Below are positions 1-10,315 of a DNA stretch of 64,000 bases, in pieces. The notes beneath the pieces were generated by a model, which worked only from the letters and a program-made list of their open reading frames with translations, did not search any database and was not told the origin of the DNA. The stretch is from Mycobacterium tilburgii (lineage in GTDB: Bacteria; Actinomycetota; Actinomycetes; Mycobacteriales; Mycobacteriaceae), in the NCBI RefSeq assembly GCF_902168065.1, contig NZ_LR655691.1, positions 1-64,000 on the forward strand, given 5' to 3'. Numbering within the stretch: position 1 is the first letter of the stretch; each line of letters begins with the position of its first letter. A program made the position numbers and the translations under genes.

Positions 1-2643
1 GGGTTTCGGCGCAGCGGGCGCGGCCGCTGCCTTGGTCGCGGTCGCCGCGTCAGCCTTCGGTTCGGTGTCGGTGGCCGGGGCCGTTTCCGTCGTGGCCTCG
101 GTTGCCGGCTTAGCGGCCGGAGCCTTCTTGGCGCCGGGTCGCTTGGCACCGGCGGCCAACCCCAGGCCCTTAACGGGCGCTGCGGGTGCCTTGGGTGCCT
201 CGGCCTCGGGGCTCGGCTGCGCCGCCGGGGTCTCCGCCGCGGGCGCTGTGGTCTCCGCGGCCGCCTTCTTGGCGCCCGGCTTCTTGGCACACCCTGCGAT
301 CCCTAGGCCCTTGGCGGGAGCCGGGGCCGCCTTGGCGGCTTCGGTCGCCGCGGGGGCTTCCGCCGGAGCCGTCACGGCGGTGGCCTTGGGCTCGGCTTTC
401 GCGGCCCGTTCCTCCGCCCGCTTCGCGGCGGTGCCCTTCTCCGGCAGCGTCGCCTTGTCGTACTCGAGCGATCCCAGCAGGATCTGGGCGACGTCAAGCA
501 CTTCGACCCCGCTGCGGCCGGCCTCTTCCTGTCGGTCGTTGACCCCGTCAGTGACCATCACCCGGCAGAACGGGCAACCGGTCGCGATCGTCGCGGTGTT
601 GGTGGCCAGCGCCTCGTCGACGCGTTCGTGGTTGATGCGCTTGCCGATGTGTTCTTCCATCCACATCCGCGCGCCCCCGGCGCCGCAGCAGAAGCTGCGT
701 TCGGCGTGGCGCGGCATCTCAGTGAGGTTCGCCCCGGCGAAGCCGATCAGCTCGCGCGGCGCCTTGTACACCTTGTTGTGCCGGCCCAGGTAGCACGGGT
801 CGTGGTAGGTGATGTCCTGCGAGACCGGCGTCACCGGCACCAGCTTCTTGTCCCGCACCAACCGGTTGAGCAGCTGGGTGTGGTGCAACACGGTGTAGTT
901 GGCGCCGAGCTGGCGGTACTCCTTGCCGAGGGTGTTGAAGCAGTGCGGGCAGGTGACCACGATCTTGCGGTCGACGGTCTCCACACCTTCGAACACCCCG
1001 TCCAGGGTTTCGACGGCCTGCTGGGCCAGCTGCTGGAACAGGAACTCGTTGCCGGAACGGCGGGCTGAGTCACCGTTGCAGGTTTCGCCGGTGCCGAGCA
1101 CCAAATACTTCACCCCGGCGATGGCCAGCAGCTCGGCCACCGCCTTGGTGGTCTTCTTGGCCTTGTCGTCGTAGGCGCCGGCGCAGCCGACCCAGAACAG
1201 GTACTCGAAGCCATCGAAGCTGTCCACGTCTTCGCCGTAGACCGGAACGTCAAAGTCGACCTCGTCGATCCAATTGGTACGGTCACCAGCGTTCTGGCCC
1301 CACGGATTGCCTTTGTTCTCAAGGTTTTTGAACAGCACCAAGAGTTCCGACGGGAACTCCGACTCCATCATCACTTGGTAGCGACGCATGTCTACGATGT
1401 GATTGACGTGTTCGATGTCGACCGGGCACTGCTCGACGCAGGCGCCGCACGTCACGCACGACCACAGCACGTCGGGATCGATCACGCCGCCCTGCTCGGC
1501 AGTCCCGACCAGCGGGCGCGCCGCCTGCTCGGGTCCATGTCCGGGCACCCGGCCAAAGCCGGATTCCGGGACATGGTGGCCCTTCTCGTGGGTGGTCTCG
1601 AGATCCAGGCCCTCCAGCGGCTCGGCCTTCTTCTCGCCAAGGATATAGGGCGCCTTGGCCATCCAGTGGTCGCGCAGGTCCATGATGACGAGCTTGGGCG
1701 ACAGCGGCTTACCGGTATTCCAGGCCGGACACTGCGACTGGCAGCGTCCGCACTCGGTACAAGTGGCGAAGTCGAGGTTCGCCTTCCAGGTGAAGTCCTC
1801 GATCTTGCCGCGGCCGAAAACGTCGTCCTCGCCGGGATCTTGGAAGTTGATCGGCTTGCCGCCGGACTCCATCGGAAGCAGCGGGCCCAGGCCGTCGGGC
1901 AGGCGTTTGAACGTGACGTTGATGGGCGCCAGGAAGATGTGCAGGTGCTTGGAGTGCAGCACGATCAGCAGGAAGATCAGCGCGACCGCGATGTGGGCCA
2001 GCAGCGCGAGGGTTTCGACCCACTCGTTGACCGTGGGGCCCAGCGGCTGCATCAGCGCGCCCATCGCGTGGGAGAAGAAGGCCCCGTGGCCGTAAGGGAA
2101 GTCGCCGGTGTTGACGGCGGCGCCGCGGAAGATGGCGTAGCTCAAGATGACCAGGAAGATCATGAACAGGATCAGCCAGGCGCCGCCGATGTGCGAACCA
2201 TAGAAGCGTGACGAGCGGCCGTGTTCCTTTGGCTCGCTGCGCAACCGGATGATGGTGAAGGTTGTGATGCCGGCCAGCACCGCCAGGGCGATGAAGTCCT
2301 GCAAGAAGCCCAGGGCGTTCCAGCGGCCGACGATCGGGATGTGGAAGTTGGGCTGGAACAGCGTGCCGTAGGCCTCGATGTACACAGTGATGAGGATGAA
2401 GAAGCCCCACATGGTGAAGAAGTGGGCGAGGCCGGGAACCGACCACTTGAGCAGCTTGCGCTGACCGAACACCTCGGAGACCTGCGCCCAGATGCGCGAA
2501 CCGATGTTGTCGGTGCGGCCGGTCGCGGGCTGGCCCGCCATGACCAGCCGGTACAGCCACCAGACGCGTTTGAGTGCCAACGACACCACTACCGCGGTCA
2601 AGCCCAGGCCTAGCACCAGTCGTATGAGCGTCTGTGTGGTCAC
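1..2643 (-). CDS. etfD: EtfD-type membrane FeS oxidoreductase (Rv0338c homologue), C-terminus cut by window edge
   Basis: This membrane reductase is proposed in mycobacteria to pass electrons from electron-transfer flavoprotein during acyl-CoA oxidation into the respiratory chain. The frame is open from GTG at 2643 to the window edge (881 codons seen). It has N-terminal membrane helices (about residues 1-240), a four-cysteine cluster motif CTECGRCQSQC near residue 295, a second CVTCGACVEQC near 397, and two heterodisulfide-reductase-like CCG domains, the last with CCGAGGARMWM. The tail after about residue 730 is Ala/Pro/Lys-rich and repetitive. A GGGGAG Shine-Dalgarno lies 7 nt before the GTG and supports this start. 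It is intact as far as seen, in contrast to its broken upstream neighbour. Family assignment is confident; the ETF role is from published work on Rv0338c, not from this sequence. Confidence 0.93.
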   Translation of the reverse strand, partial: MTTQTLIRLVLGLGLTAVVVSLALKRVWWLYRLVMAGQPATGRTDNIGSRIWAQVSEVFGQRKLLKWSVPGLAHFFTMWGFFILITVYIEAYGTLFQPNFHIPIVGRWNALGFLQDFIALAVLAGITTFTIIRLRSEPKEHGRSSRFYGSHIGGAWLILFMIFLVILSYAIFRGAAVNTGDFPYGHGAFFSHAMGALMQPLGPTVNEWVETLALLAHIAVALIFLLIVLHSKHLHIFLAPINVTFKRLPDGLGPLLPMESGGKPINFQDPGEDDVFGRGKIEDFTWKANLDFATCTECGRCQSQCPAWNTGKPLSPKLVIMDLRDHWMAKAPYILGEKKAEPLEGLDLETTHEKGHHVPESGFGRVPGHGPEQAARPLVGTAEQGGVIDPDVLWSCVTCGACVEQCPVDIEHVNHIVDMRRYQVMMESEFPSELLVLFKNLENKGNPWGQNAGDRTNWIDEVDFDVPVYGEDVDSFDGFEYLFWVGCAGAYDDKAKKTTKAVAELLAIAGVKYLVLGTGETCNGDSARRSGNEFLFQQLAQQAVETLDGVFEGVETVDRKIVVTCPHCFNTLGKEYRQLGANYTVLHHTQLLNRLVRDKKLVPVTPVSQDITYHDPCYLGRHNKVYKAPRELIGFAGANLTEMPRHAERSFCCGAGGARMWMEEHIGKRINHERVDEALATNTATIATGCPFCRVMVTDGVNDRQEEAGRSGVEVLDVAQILLGSLEYDKATLPEKGTAAKRAEERAAKAEPKATAVTAPAEAPAATEAAKAAPAPAKGLGIAGCAKKPGAKKAAAETTAPAAETPAAQPSPEAEAPKAPAAPVKGLGLAAGAKRPGAKKAPAAKPATEATTETAPATDTEPKADAATATKAAAAPAAPKP
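121..312 (-). repeat. Imperfect repeat in the etfD C-terminal tail
   Basis: Two 17-codon copies of a KGLG-x-A-x-x-AKxPGAKKA motif are visible: KGLGLAAGAKRPGAKKA at 121-171 and KGLGIAGCAKKPGAKKA at 262-312. They are 141 nt (47 codons) apart within a tail rich in Ala, Pro, Thr and Glu. The tail continues past the window edge, so more copies may exist. It resembles a flexible basic extension added to the conserved core. Confidence 0.8.
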
Positions 2644-2778
2644 AGAAGGTCTCTCCCCACGCCTCGTCACCCAGCGAAAATTCGTTCGACCTTTGCTAGC
2701 TCATAGTGACATCTGCACCGTTACCGTCGCGAGAAAGGCTGACCTAACCGCCGTTGTTGCAGGTCGTTGACCAGCGGC

Positions 2779-4130
2779 TTAGCCGTTCGGAGCAAGCATC
2801 GCACGGATCATTAATAGAGCATCTCTGAGCGCGGCCCGGCGCCCAGTCGGCGGCGTATCCGGGCCACGTGATGCTCAACCGTTTTCGCCGAGATGAAAGT
2901 TGCGTGCCGATGTCCCGGTATGGCATACCCAGCAGCAGGAGTTCGGCAACCTCGCGTTCGCGCTGCGTCAGCGCAGACCCTGACGGCGGCTGCGCTGACG
3001 GCGAAGCCGCGCTGTGCGTTTGGTCACCGGGGGCCTCGTCCGGGGTGGCTCCGACCTTCAGGTCGCGGGCGAGCTGCAGCATCGCACCGGACACCTTGCC
3101 ATCGGGTGTCTGCAGCGCGGCCTGACCAGTCAGCCGGGTGGCGTCGGAAGTCAGGCCATACGTGCGCGAGCGCGCGCCGCCGCGGTGACCTCGTCGACGT
3201 CGACCTGGATGGCCAGTACCCGCAGCCAGGTGCGGCCCGCGCCCGACAGGGTGTGCGCCAGCGTGCTGACCGCGGCCGCCGCGCCGAGGGCCTGACCGTG
3301 CGGCGCCACCAGCTCCGGCGCGTTGGCGAGGATCCCGGCGTGCACGCCCGCCAATGCAGGGGGTGGACCACAGTGCTGGATTGCCCAGCGAATCCAGCAG
3401 GGCGAACGCCCGCTCCAGGGTGTGGCGCAGCTGCTCGACCTGGCGCATGCGCACGGCCGCGACCCACAACTCGCCCAATGGCAGCAGGGCGAACAGATCG
3501 ACGGAGTGCTCGGCGAGCACTTCCATGCCCGCGTACCAATGCTTGTGCAGCGCACCGGCATCCCCGCTGCGACGGGCGATGGCGGTCTGCAGCGTCGCTG
3601 CTCACAATGCGTCACGGCGGTGCAGCTGGACGGAACCGGCTGCGACGACATCCGCGCCGGCCGCTGCCAGCTGCCCGTCCTGCATTTTGATCCAGGCCCC
3701 CAGCAGTGTGTGCCGAGAGTGGAACACCGCGTCGCTGTCGGCGTGCACCGCGCGGCCGATCACGCTGCGGGCCCGGACCGGATCGCCGGCATGTATCGCG
3801 GCCAGGGTGACCAGCCTGGTGGGGCTGTCGAGCAGGACTTCGGTCATGGGTTGCGCGGACGCGATGGCCTGGCCGAGTCGCGCGATCGCTGCCGGGTAGG
3901 GCTGATCCATGGTCAGCAGCAGTCCCTCGGCGAGACCGCGCGCGGTCCGCGCGGCCATGGTTGGAGGCCCGGAATCCTTGATCTGAAAGGCATTACGTGT
4001 GGCGGCGAGGTCTCCGGTCGCGGAGAACACGATCGCTGCGGACGCGCCGGCCACAGCGTCCGGTTGCGGGCCTAGCCAGCCGAATAATTCCGCCGCTTGC
4101 GCCGCGTTGCCGTCATGTGTGGCGACGCTG
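2779..4130 (-). pseudogene. LuxR-family regulator (Rv0339c-like), 5'-truncated and frameshifted
   Basis: The 3' half of a large ATP-binding LuxR-type regulator; from memory the H37Rv protein is about 830 residues and about 440 are traceable here. The segment with AGASAAIVFSATGDLAA (4054 to about 3602) continues in a second frame (MEVLAEHSVDLFALLPLGEL), then a third (GVHAGILANAPELVAPHGQA), then back to the frame carrying LTQREREVAELLLLGMPYRD, the start of the C-terminal helix-turn-helix. Inside that motif one base is missing after IGTQL, and a further shift precedes the terminal IRAMLAPNG. The nucleotide-binding N-terminal half is gone; homology stops about 30 nt from the lpqJ stop. At least four frameshifts make this a clear pseudogene. 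Confidence 0.88.
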
Positions 4131-4163
4131 GCCGCGCCACGGCACCGACCATACTGACCCGCG

Positions 4164-4742
4164 TCAGAACGTGGTGACCTTCTCTACGCTGACGAACATT
4201 CCGTGTCCGGTGCGCCTGTTGGTGAACTTGGTGCCGGCTTCGGAAGCGTCGATGGTCCAGCCCTGCGCGTCGTAGATCTTGTAGTCGATCGTGACGGTGG
4301 GGATCGCCCCCAAGTTGCCCAATATCCACTGCACCGTGCCGCCAGAGGTGATGTGGACGCCGTTGGCGTGTTCACCGTCCTGCATAGGTGAGTTGGTGAA
4401 TGGTGCCTCGCACCCCACGCTGTCCTTGTTGATCTGGCAACGGGTTGTGCCGGACTTGGTTTCGATGAAGACGTAGCCGTTCTGGTCGGGTGGCAGCGGA
4501 ATGGCGCTGGCCGGGGTGGTGGGGCTCGCCGGTGGCGCCGGAGTTTGGCTGGACGGCGGTAGGGCGCCGCTCGGCCGGGGTGTCGGGAACGCGGGCTCGG
4601 TCGGCCCGGTGCCCGGCGTGGCAACCGGCCTGCCCTCGATGACGGAGCTGCAGCCGGACGTCAGCGCGGGGCCCGCCAGCACGGCCACCAGTAGCAGCGA
4701 GCCGCCGGCCAAGCCCCGCCGTGCCTTGTGGTATAACCGCAC
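4164..4742 (-). CDS. lpqJ: Lipoprotein LpqJ (Rv0344c homologue)
   Basis: Predicted secreted lipoprotein of 192 residues and unknown function. A basic N-terminus is followed by a hydrophobic segment (GSLLLVAVLAGPA) and the lipobox LTSGC, giving a lipidated cysteine at about residue 31. A Pro/Ser/Thr-rich linker leads to a C-terminal domain containing GYVFIETKSGTTRCQI and GTVQWILGNLG with two cysteines, as in H37Rv LpqJ. GTG at 4742 is preferred because GGGGAG lies just upstream; an in-frame ATG at 4787 would add 15 residues before the signal peptide. In H37Rv the iniBAC genes separate lpqJ from the LuxR gene; here the two are adjacent. Confidence 0.87.
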   Translation of the reverse strand: MRLYHKARRGLAGGSLLLVAVLAGPALTSGCSSVIEGRPVATPGTGPTEPAFPTPRPSGALPPSSQTPAPPASPTTPASAIPLPPDQNGYVFIETKSGTTRCQINKDSVGCEAPFTNSPMQDGEHANGVHITSGGTVQWILGNLGAIPTVTIDYKIYDAQGWTIDASEAGTKFTNRRTGHGMFVSVEKVTTF

Positions 4743-4885
4743 GCGTCGCTCCCCGAAGATCTGAGATGTCAGACGTAGAGTACGCACGAGGAGGGGAAAG
4801 CTGCGGTGGCGACGCGCCCTTGAGACGCCGATGATAACGAAGCGTTATCGTCGAATCCGGGCTCGATTGCCGCGGGCCAAGCCCA

Positions 4886-5840
4886 CTCAGAGACCGAGCA
4901 GCCGCTCGGCGTTGCGGTGGCTGATGCGCGCACGCTCGTCATCACTGAGCGGGAGGCCGTCCAGGAACGCACGGGCGGCCTTCATCGACCCGAACGGGAT
5001 AGTCGGCGGAAACGCTCACCGGTCAATGCCGACCTGTGAGACCAGGTTGGCCGTAGGTGGCCTCGTTGTTGAAGTTGGCAAAGGTGTAGTTGACGTTCTT
5101 TCGCAGGTACCAGCTGACCAGGTGCTTGAGGCCGGTCAGTTCCGGCCTGAGTGTTGCGTCGAACCGCGGCAGCATGAACGACATTCCCTTGCCCATGTGG
5201 CCGATGATGATCTGCAGGTCCGGGTAGGTGTCGAATACCCCGCCGAGATTCATGCGCAGCACGCGCGTGGAGGTGTTGATGTGCCAGCCCCACCCCACGG
5301 TCGCCAGCGCGAACGTCACCTCGGGCGCGAACCCGGCGTAGCAGGACTCGATGACGCCCGCCGGCGGGATCGTCGTGTGCAAGTAGATGGGGGCCTTGAG
5401 CGTCGCCGCGCGATCGAAGATCGGCTCGAAGAACGGGTCATCCAGGTAGCGACCCTGGCTGTGCCCGTTGATGACCGCGCCGAGGAAACCGAGCGTACCT
5501 ATCGCCTGCTCGACTTCCTCGGCCGCGGCATCTGGTGCACTCGTCGGCATCGTGGCGAAACCCGCCAGCCAGTCGGGGTAACGCCCGATCGCGGCGGCGA
5601 GTTCATCATTGCATTCCCGGTCCAGCTCAACGGCTTTCGGCCCGTCCAGCTGCTCGACACCGGGCGTCGCCAGCGGCAGCACCGCGAGGTCGACCTCCGC
5701 CTCATCCATCGCCGCTATGCGAGTCTCGTCCATACTCGGCGATGGCGTTCGATCACGCCCGCGCGGGACGCCAGCCAGCTACCCGGTCCACGCAGAAATC
5801 TGTCGGTGGCGAAATGCTCTTCAAGTGCGATGGTGCGCAA
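4886..5840 (-). pseudogene. Amidohydrolase / resorcylate-decarboxylase-like enzyme, frameshifted
   Basis: A member of the Amidohydro_2 family (ACMSD and gamma-resorcylate decarboxylase type), metal-dependent TIM-barrel decarboxylases. A TTG at 5840 preceded by AGGAG begins TIALEEHF, whose Glu and His are the usual metal ligands. The frame breaks before MDETRIAAMDEAEVD (5733), which runs on to about 5023 with APIYLHT and IIGHMGKGM. Further shifts occur around SADYP and before GSMKAARAFLDGLPLSDDE; the last frame ends at 4886. At least three frameshifts abolish the product. It begins 8 nt after the aldehyde dehydrogenase remnant ends, so the two probably formed an aromatic-degradation operon. 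The precise substrate is not inferable. Confidence 0.85.
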
Positions 5841-5847
5841 GACGCTC

Positions 5848-6220
5848 CTAACCTTCCAGCACGCGGCTGGCGGCGGTCCAGTACGGCAACTCTTCGCACT
5901 TGGCGGCCCACCGGATCGTCTTGGTGTAGGCGTATTCCGACAGCGTCTCCTCGGCGTGCTCGGCTGAAGCCGCTGTGTCCGACCCCACCGAAGCCCGTCC
6001 CGATCGCGATCCGGAAGTAGTTGTTGACGAACACGGCGCCGGCCCACCTTTCACTTGCCGGGCACCGCGTGCAGCAAGCGGTGCCCGGCAAGTAAGCACC
6101 GACTGGATCAGCTCCACCATCCGCAGCACCACCGAGGGCGTCTGCTCCGGTGGCTTCAGCACGACGGCGTTACCGACGGCGAGCGCCGGGGCGATCTTGT
6201 CCGCGGTGTGAATCGGCGGC
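5848..6220 (-). pseudogene. Aldehyde dehydrogenase remnant with large internal deletion
   Basis: Only two pieces of an enzyme normally about 480-500 residues long remain. The upstream piece (about 6220-6100) encodes DKIAPALAVGNAVVLKPPEQ followed by TPSVVLRMVELIQSVL, a typical NAD-binding-region segment. The downstream piece (about 6040-5851) encodes VFVNNYFRIAIGTGFGGVGHSGFSR and EETLSEYAYTKTIRW, the C-terminal part; these pieces lie in different frames. The catalytic cysteine region is deleted, and the junction is a perfect 16-bp inverted repeat (6053-6093). The stretch 6221-6406 upstream holds no recognisable coding sequence, only a short AGGACCAG/CTGGTCCT hairpin at 6251-6272. Confidence 0.85.
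6053..6093. repeat. Perfect 16-bp inverted repeat at the ALDH deletion junction
   Basis: ACTTGCCGGGCACCGC at 6053-6068 is the exact reverse complement of 6078-6093, with a 9-nt spacer. It sits where several hundred codons of the aldehyde dehydrogenase are missing. One arm probably encodes native sequence (LPGTA-like); the other looks like an inverted copy made during the deletion. Confidence 0.8.
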
Positions 6221-6439
6221 CAACGACGAACTGGTCGTCGGTGGAAGGAGAGGACCAGCGAGTCCTGGTCCTTGTCAAGGCGGGAGCTTGCAGAGTCATT
6301 GGCACGTCCAGCAGGTTGGGGGTTTGATCATTCGCCGGGCGGTCAGAACGCTTGACGAAATCGACGCTACGATCACCTGCTGCATCTGGGCCAGCGACAT
6401 GTTCTGATGGACGTTAGCACGTGCGGTGATAATAGCTGT

Positions 6440-7333
6440 GTGGAGCTTCGCCATCTTGAGTATTTCCTTGCGGTCGCAGATAACCGGAGCTTCACCGAGG
6501 CCGCGAAGAAATTACACGTCGTCCAATCGGGTGTGTCGGCGACGATCAAGGCCCTCGAGCGTGAACTGGGAGCGGAACTGTTCGTCCGCGGTCCGAGCGG
6601 AGTGGAGTTGACCGCGGCGGGCGTGGAGTTGCGTCCGCGCGCTCGTGAGACTCTGGACGCGGCCCGCGCCGCCAAGGACGCCGTCAACGCCACCCGCGGT
6701 TCTATTCGCGGCACGGTGACGGTGGGGGTCCTGACGTCGATCAGTGTGATCGACATGCCCACGGTGCTCGCGGAGCTGCACACCCGCCACCCCGGGGTGA
6801 ATGTTCACCTGCGCGCGGCCAGCTCCGGGTCGGCCGGTTTGGCCAGCCAGCTCCGCGATGGGGATCTCGACGTGGCGTTTCTGGTCTTCACTGGGCCGCC
6901 GCCGGCCGATCTGAACGCCCGGCTGGTCGCTTCGGTTCCGCTGCTGCTGGTCGTGCCCGCTGATCATACTCTCGCCCAACGGGATTCGGTGGAGCTGGCG
7001 GAGCTGGCGGGCATGTCGTTCGTGGACGGCCCGCCGGGATACGGCACCAGAACCGTGATCGACAACGCGTTCACCGCCGCCGGCGTCGAGCGGACCGTCA
7101 CGGTGGAGGTCGCCGATCTGGGCACGGCCGCGACCTACATCCGCAACGGTCTGGGCATCGGTTTTCTGAGCCGGACCATCCTGGACGAGATCGACGATTT
7201 AGGCTTGGCCACGCTGCGGGTGAGCGACCACGACCTGGAGTGGCGGCTGTTCGTCACCACGTCGGCGGCCCGGTCGATCAGCGCGGCGACCCGGGTCGTG
7301 CTGGACCTGATCGAAGAGATCGCGTCCCGCTGA
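6440..7333 (+). CDS. LysR-family transcriptional regulator
   Basis: Full-length LysR-type regulator of 297 residues. The N-terminal winged helix-turn-helix reads ELRHLEYFLAVADNRSFTEA, then KKLHVVQSGVSATIKALERE; a substrate-binding domain follows from about residue 90 (GTVTVGVLTSISVIDMPTVL) to the end. GTG at 6440 fits the usual family N-terminus; an in-frame ATG at 6407 would add 11 residues, and neither has a strong Shine-Dalgarno. It is divergent from the ALDH/amidohydrolase remnants, as expected of a LysR activator of that operon, and would then have lost its targets. The target assignment is inference; the family is certain. Confidence 0.9.
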   Translation: MELRHLEYFLAVADNRSFTEAAKKLHVVQSGVSATIKALERELGAELFVRGPSGVELTAAGVELRPRARETLDAARAAKDAVNATRGSIRGTVTVGVLTSISVIDMPTVLAELHTRHPGVNVHLRAASSGSAGLASQLRDGDLDVAFLVFTGPPPADLNARLVASVPLLLVVPADHTLAQRDSVELAELAGMSFVDGPPGYGTRTVIDNAFTAAGVERTVTVEVADLGTAATYIRNGLGIGFLSRTILDEIDDLGLATLRVSDHDLEWRLFVTTSAARSISAATRVVLDLIEEIASR

Positions 7334-7605
7334 CTACCCCGCCAGTGCCGTCTCGGCGCACTCGATCGGCGCATCCTCGGCCGCCGCGTAGCCGTAGCGT
7401 TCGATGAACTCACCCTAGCGTTCGGTGACGACGGCGCGTTGTTCGGCCGTCAATTGGTAGCTGTTGGTCCGGTAGGTCGCCTTGTCAGACAGATACTGGC
7501 GCAGTCGCGGCAGGTACGACTCGAAGTCGCCCAGTTTCAGGTGCTCGTACAGCCAGCGCAGCTGACCCTCGGGATCGCTGATCAGGTCCTCGTAAGGCTT
7601 GATGA
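7334..7605 (-). pseudogene. Sulfotransferase-family C-terminal remnant
   Basis: About 90 codons matching the C-terminus of mycobacterial sulfotransferases: [20 protein letters not shown], then [15 protein letters not shown] and, after an in-frame TAG, GEFIERYGYA. The stop stands where family members usually have Trp (TGG to TAG). The PAPS-binding N-terminal two thirds is absent; the fragment abuts the dnaK control region on one side and the LysR stop on the other. Confidence 0.75.
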
Positions 7606-7608
7606 CAA

Positions 7609-7629
7609 ATTGAGTGTACTAGACTCAAT
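7609..7629 (+). promoter_or_regulatory. HAIR element 1 upstream of dnaK (HspR operator)
   Basis: ATTGAGT-N7-ACTCAAT, a perfect inverted repeat matching the HspR-associated inverted repeat consensus CTTGAGT-N7-ACTCAAG at all but the outermost bases. HspR binds HAIR with DnaK as co-repressor and keeps the operon off until heat stress; the hspR gene is the last gene of this same operon, giving autoregulation. Confidence 0.85.
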
Positions 7630-7664
7630 ATTGGGTTTTGACAGGTCAGCGCTCACGAGGCAGG

Positions 7665-7685
7665 ATTGAGCGGGGTTCACTCAGC
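7665..7685 (+). promoter_or_regulatory. Second HAIR-like element upstream of dnaK
   Basis: ATTGAGC-N7-ACTCAGC, an imperfect HAIR with the correct 7-nt spacer, starting 56 nt downstream of the first. Between the two lies TTGACA (7638-7643), 17 nt before CAGGAT (7661-7666), a possible sigma-A-type promoter overlapping this operator. The operator is likely; the promoter assignment is tentative. Confidence 0.65.
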
Positions 7686-7729
7686 ATAGTGGCACCAAAG
7701 AAGCCCTACATCAATCAGGAGGAATCACT

Positions 7730-9597
<1,868 letters not shown>

Positions 9598-9601
<4 letters not shown>

Positions 9602-10266
9602 ACGAAGGCAATCCGCAAGAACCGGTGACTGTGACCGACAAGCGGCGGATTGATCCCGAGACCGGAGAAGTGCGGAACGCCCCTCCCAGCCCTGCTAGCC
9701 CGGGGCCGGGAGGGGATACACCGACGGCCGCCCCGACGGACTCCGCCGCAGATGACGGCACCAACAAGGTCGCCGAGCTGACCGCCGATTTGCAACGGGT
9801 GCAGGCTGATTTCGCCAACTACCGGAAACGGGCATTGCGTGATCAGCAGGCCGCGGCGGATCGGGCCAAGGCCACCGTGATCAGCCAATTGCTGGGCGTG
9901 CTGGACGATCTCGAGCGCGCCCGTTCACACGGTGATCTGGAGTCGGGTCCGCTGAAGTCGGTAGCCGACAAGCTGGACAGCGCACTGACCGGGCTCGGTG
10001 TCGTGGCGTTCGGTGCCGAAGGCGAAGACTTCGACCCGGTGCTGCATGAAGCCGTCCAGCATGAGGGCGATGGCGGCGAGGGTTCCAAGCCGGTGATCGG
10101 CACGGTCATGCGCCAGGGCTACAAGCTGGGCGAGAACGTGTTGCGTCACGCCCTGGTCGCCGTCGTCGACACGATCCCGGACGACGGCGACGCCGCTGTT
10201 ACGGCCGAGCCCGCCGAGACCGAATCGAGCGATACCGACGAAAACGCTGCCGCCGCCGGTGAATAA
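9598..10266 (+). CDS. grpE: Nucleotide exchange factor GrpE
   Basis: Cofactor of DnaK that releases ADP and resets the chaperone cycle; 222 residues. A long charged, disordered N-terminus is followed by a coiled coil ([20 protein letters not shown], residues 60-79) and the beta-domain with [16 protein letters not shown] near residue 142, the family signature region. GTG at 9598 overlaps the dnaK stop (GTGA), indicating translational coupling. The Glu/Asp/Ala-rich C-terminus is usual in mycobacteria. Confidence 0.98.
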
Positions 10267-10315
10267 GGCACAGAATCAGAACAACAGCCAGAAAGGTGGG
10301 AGGGGGTGACGCGAC

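Noticed and set aside
32..793. Long plus-strand open frame rich in Ala, Val and Gly
   Set aside because: It is antisense to the etfD tail, which has clear homology; high GC opens shadow frames.
1375..2211. 278-codon plus-strand frame
   Set aside because: Antisense to the iron-sulfur domain of etfD, no family features, compositional artefact.
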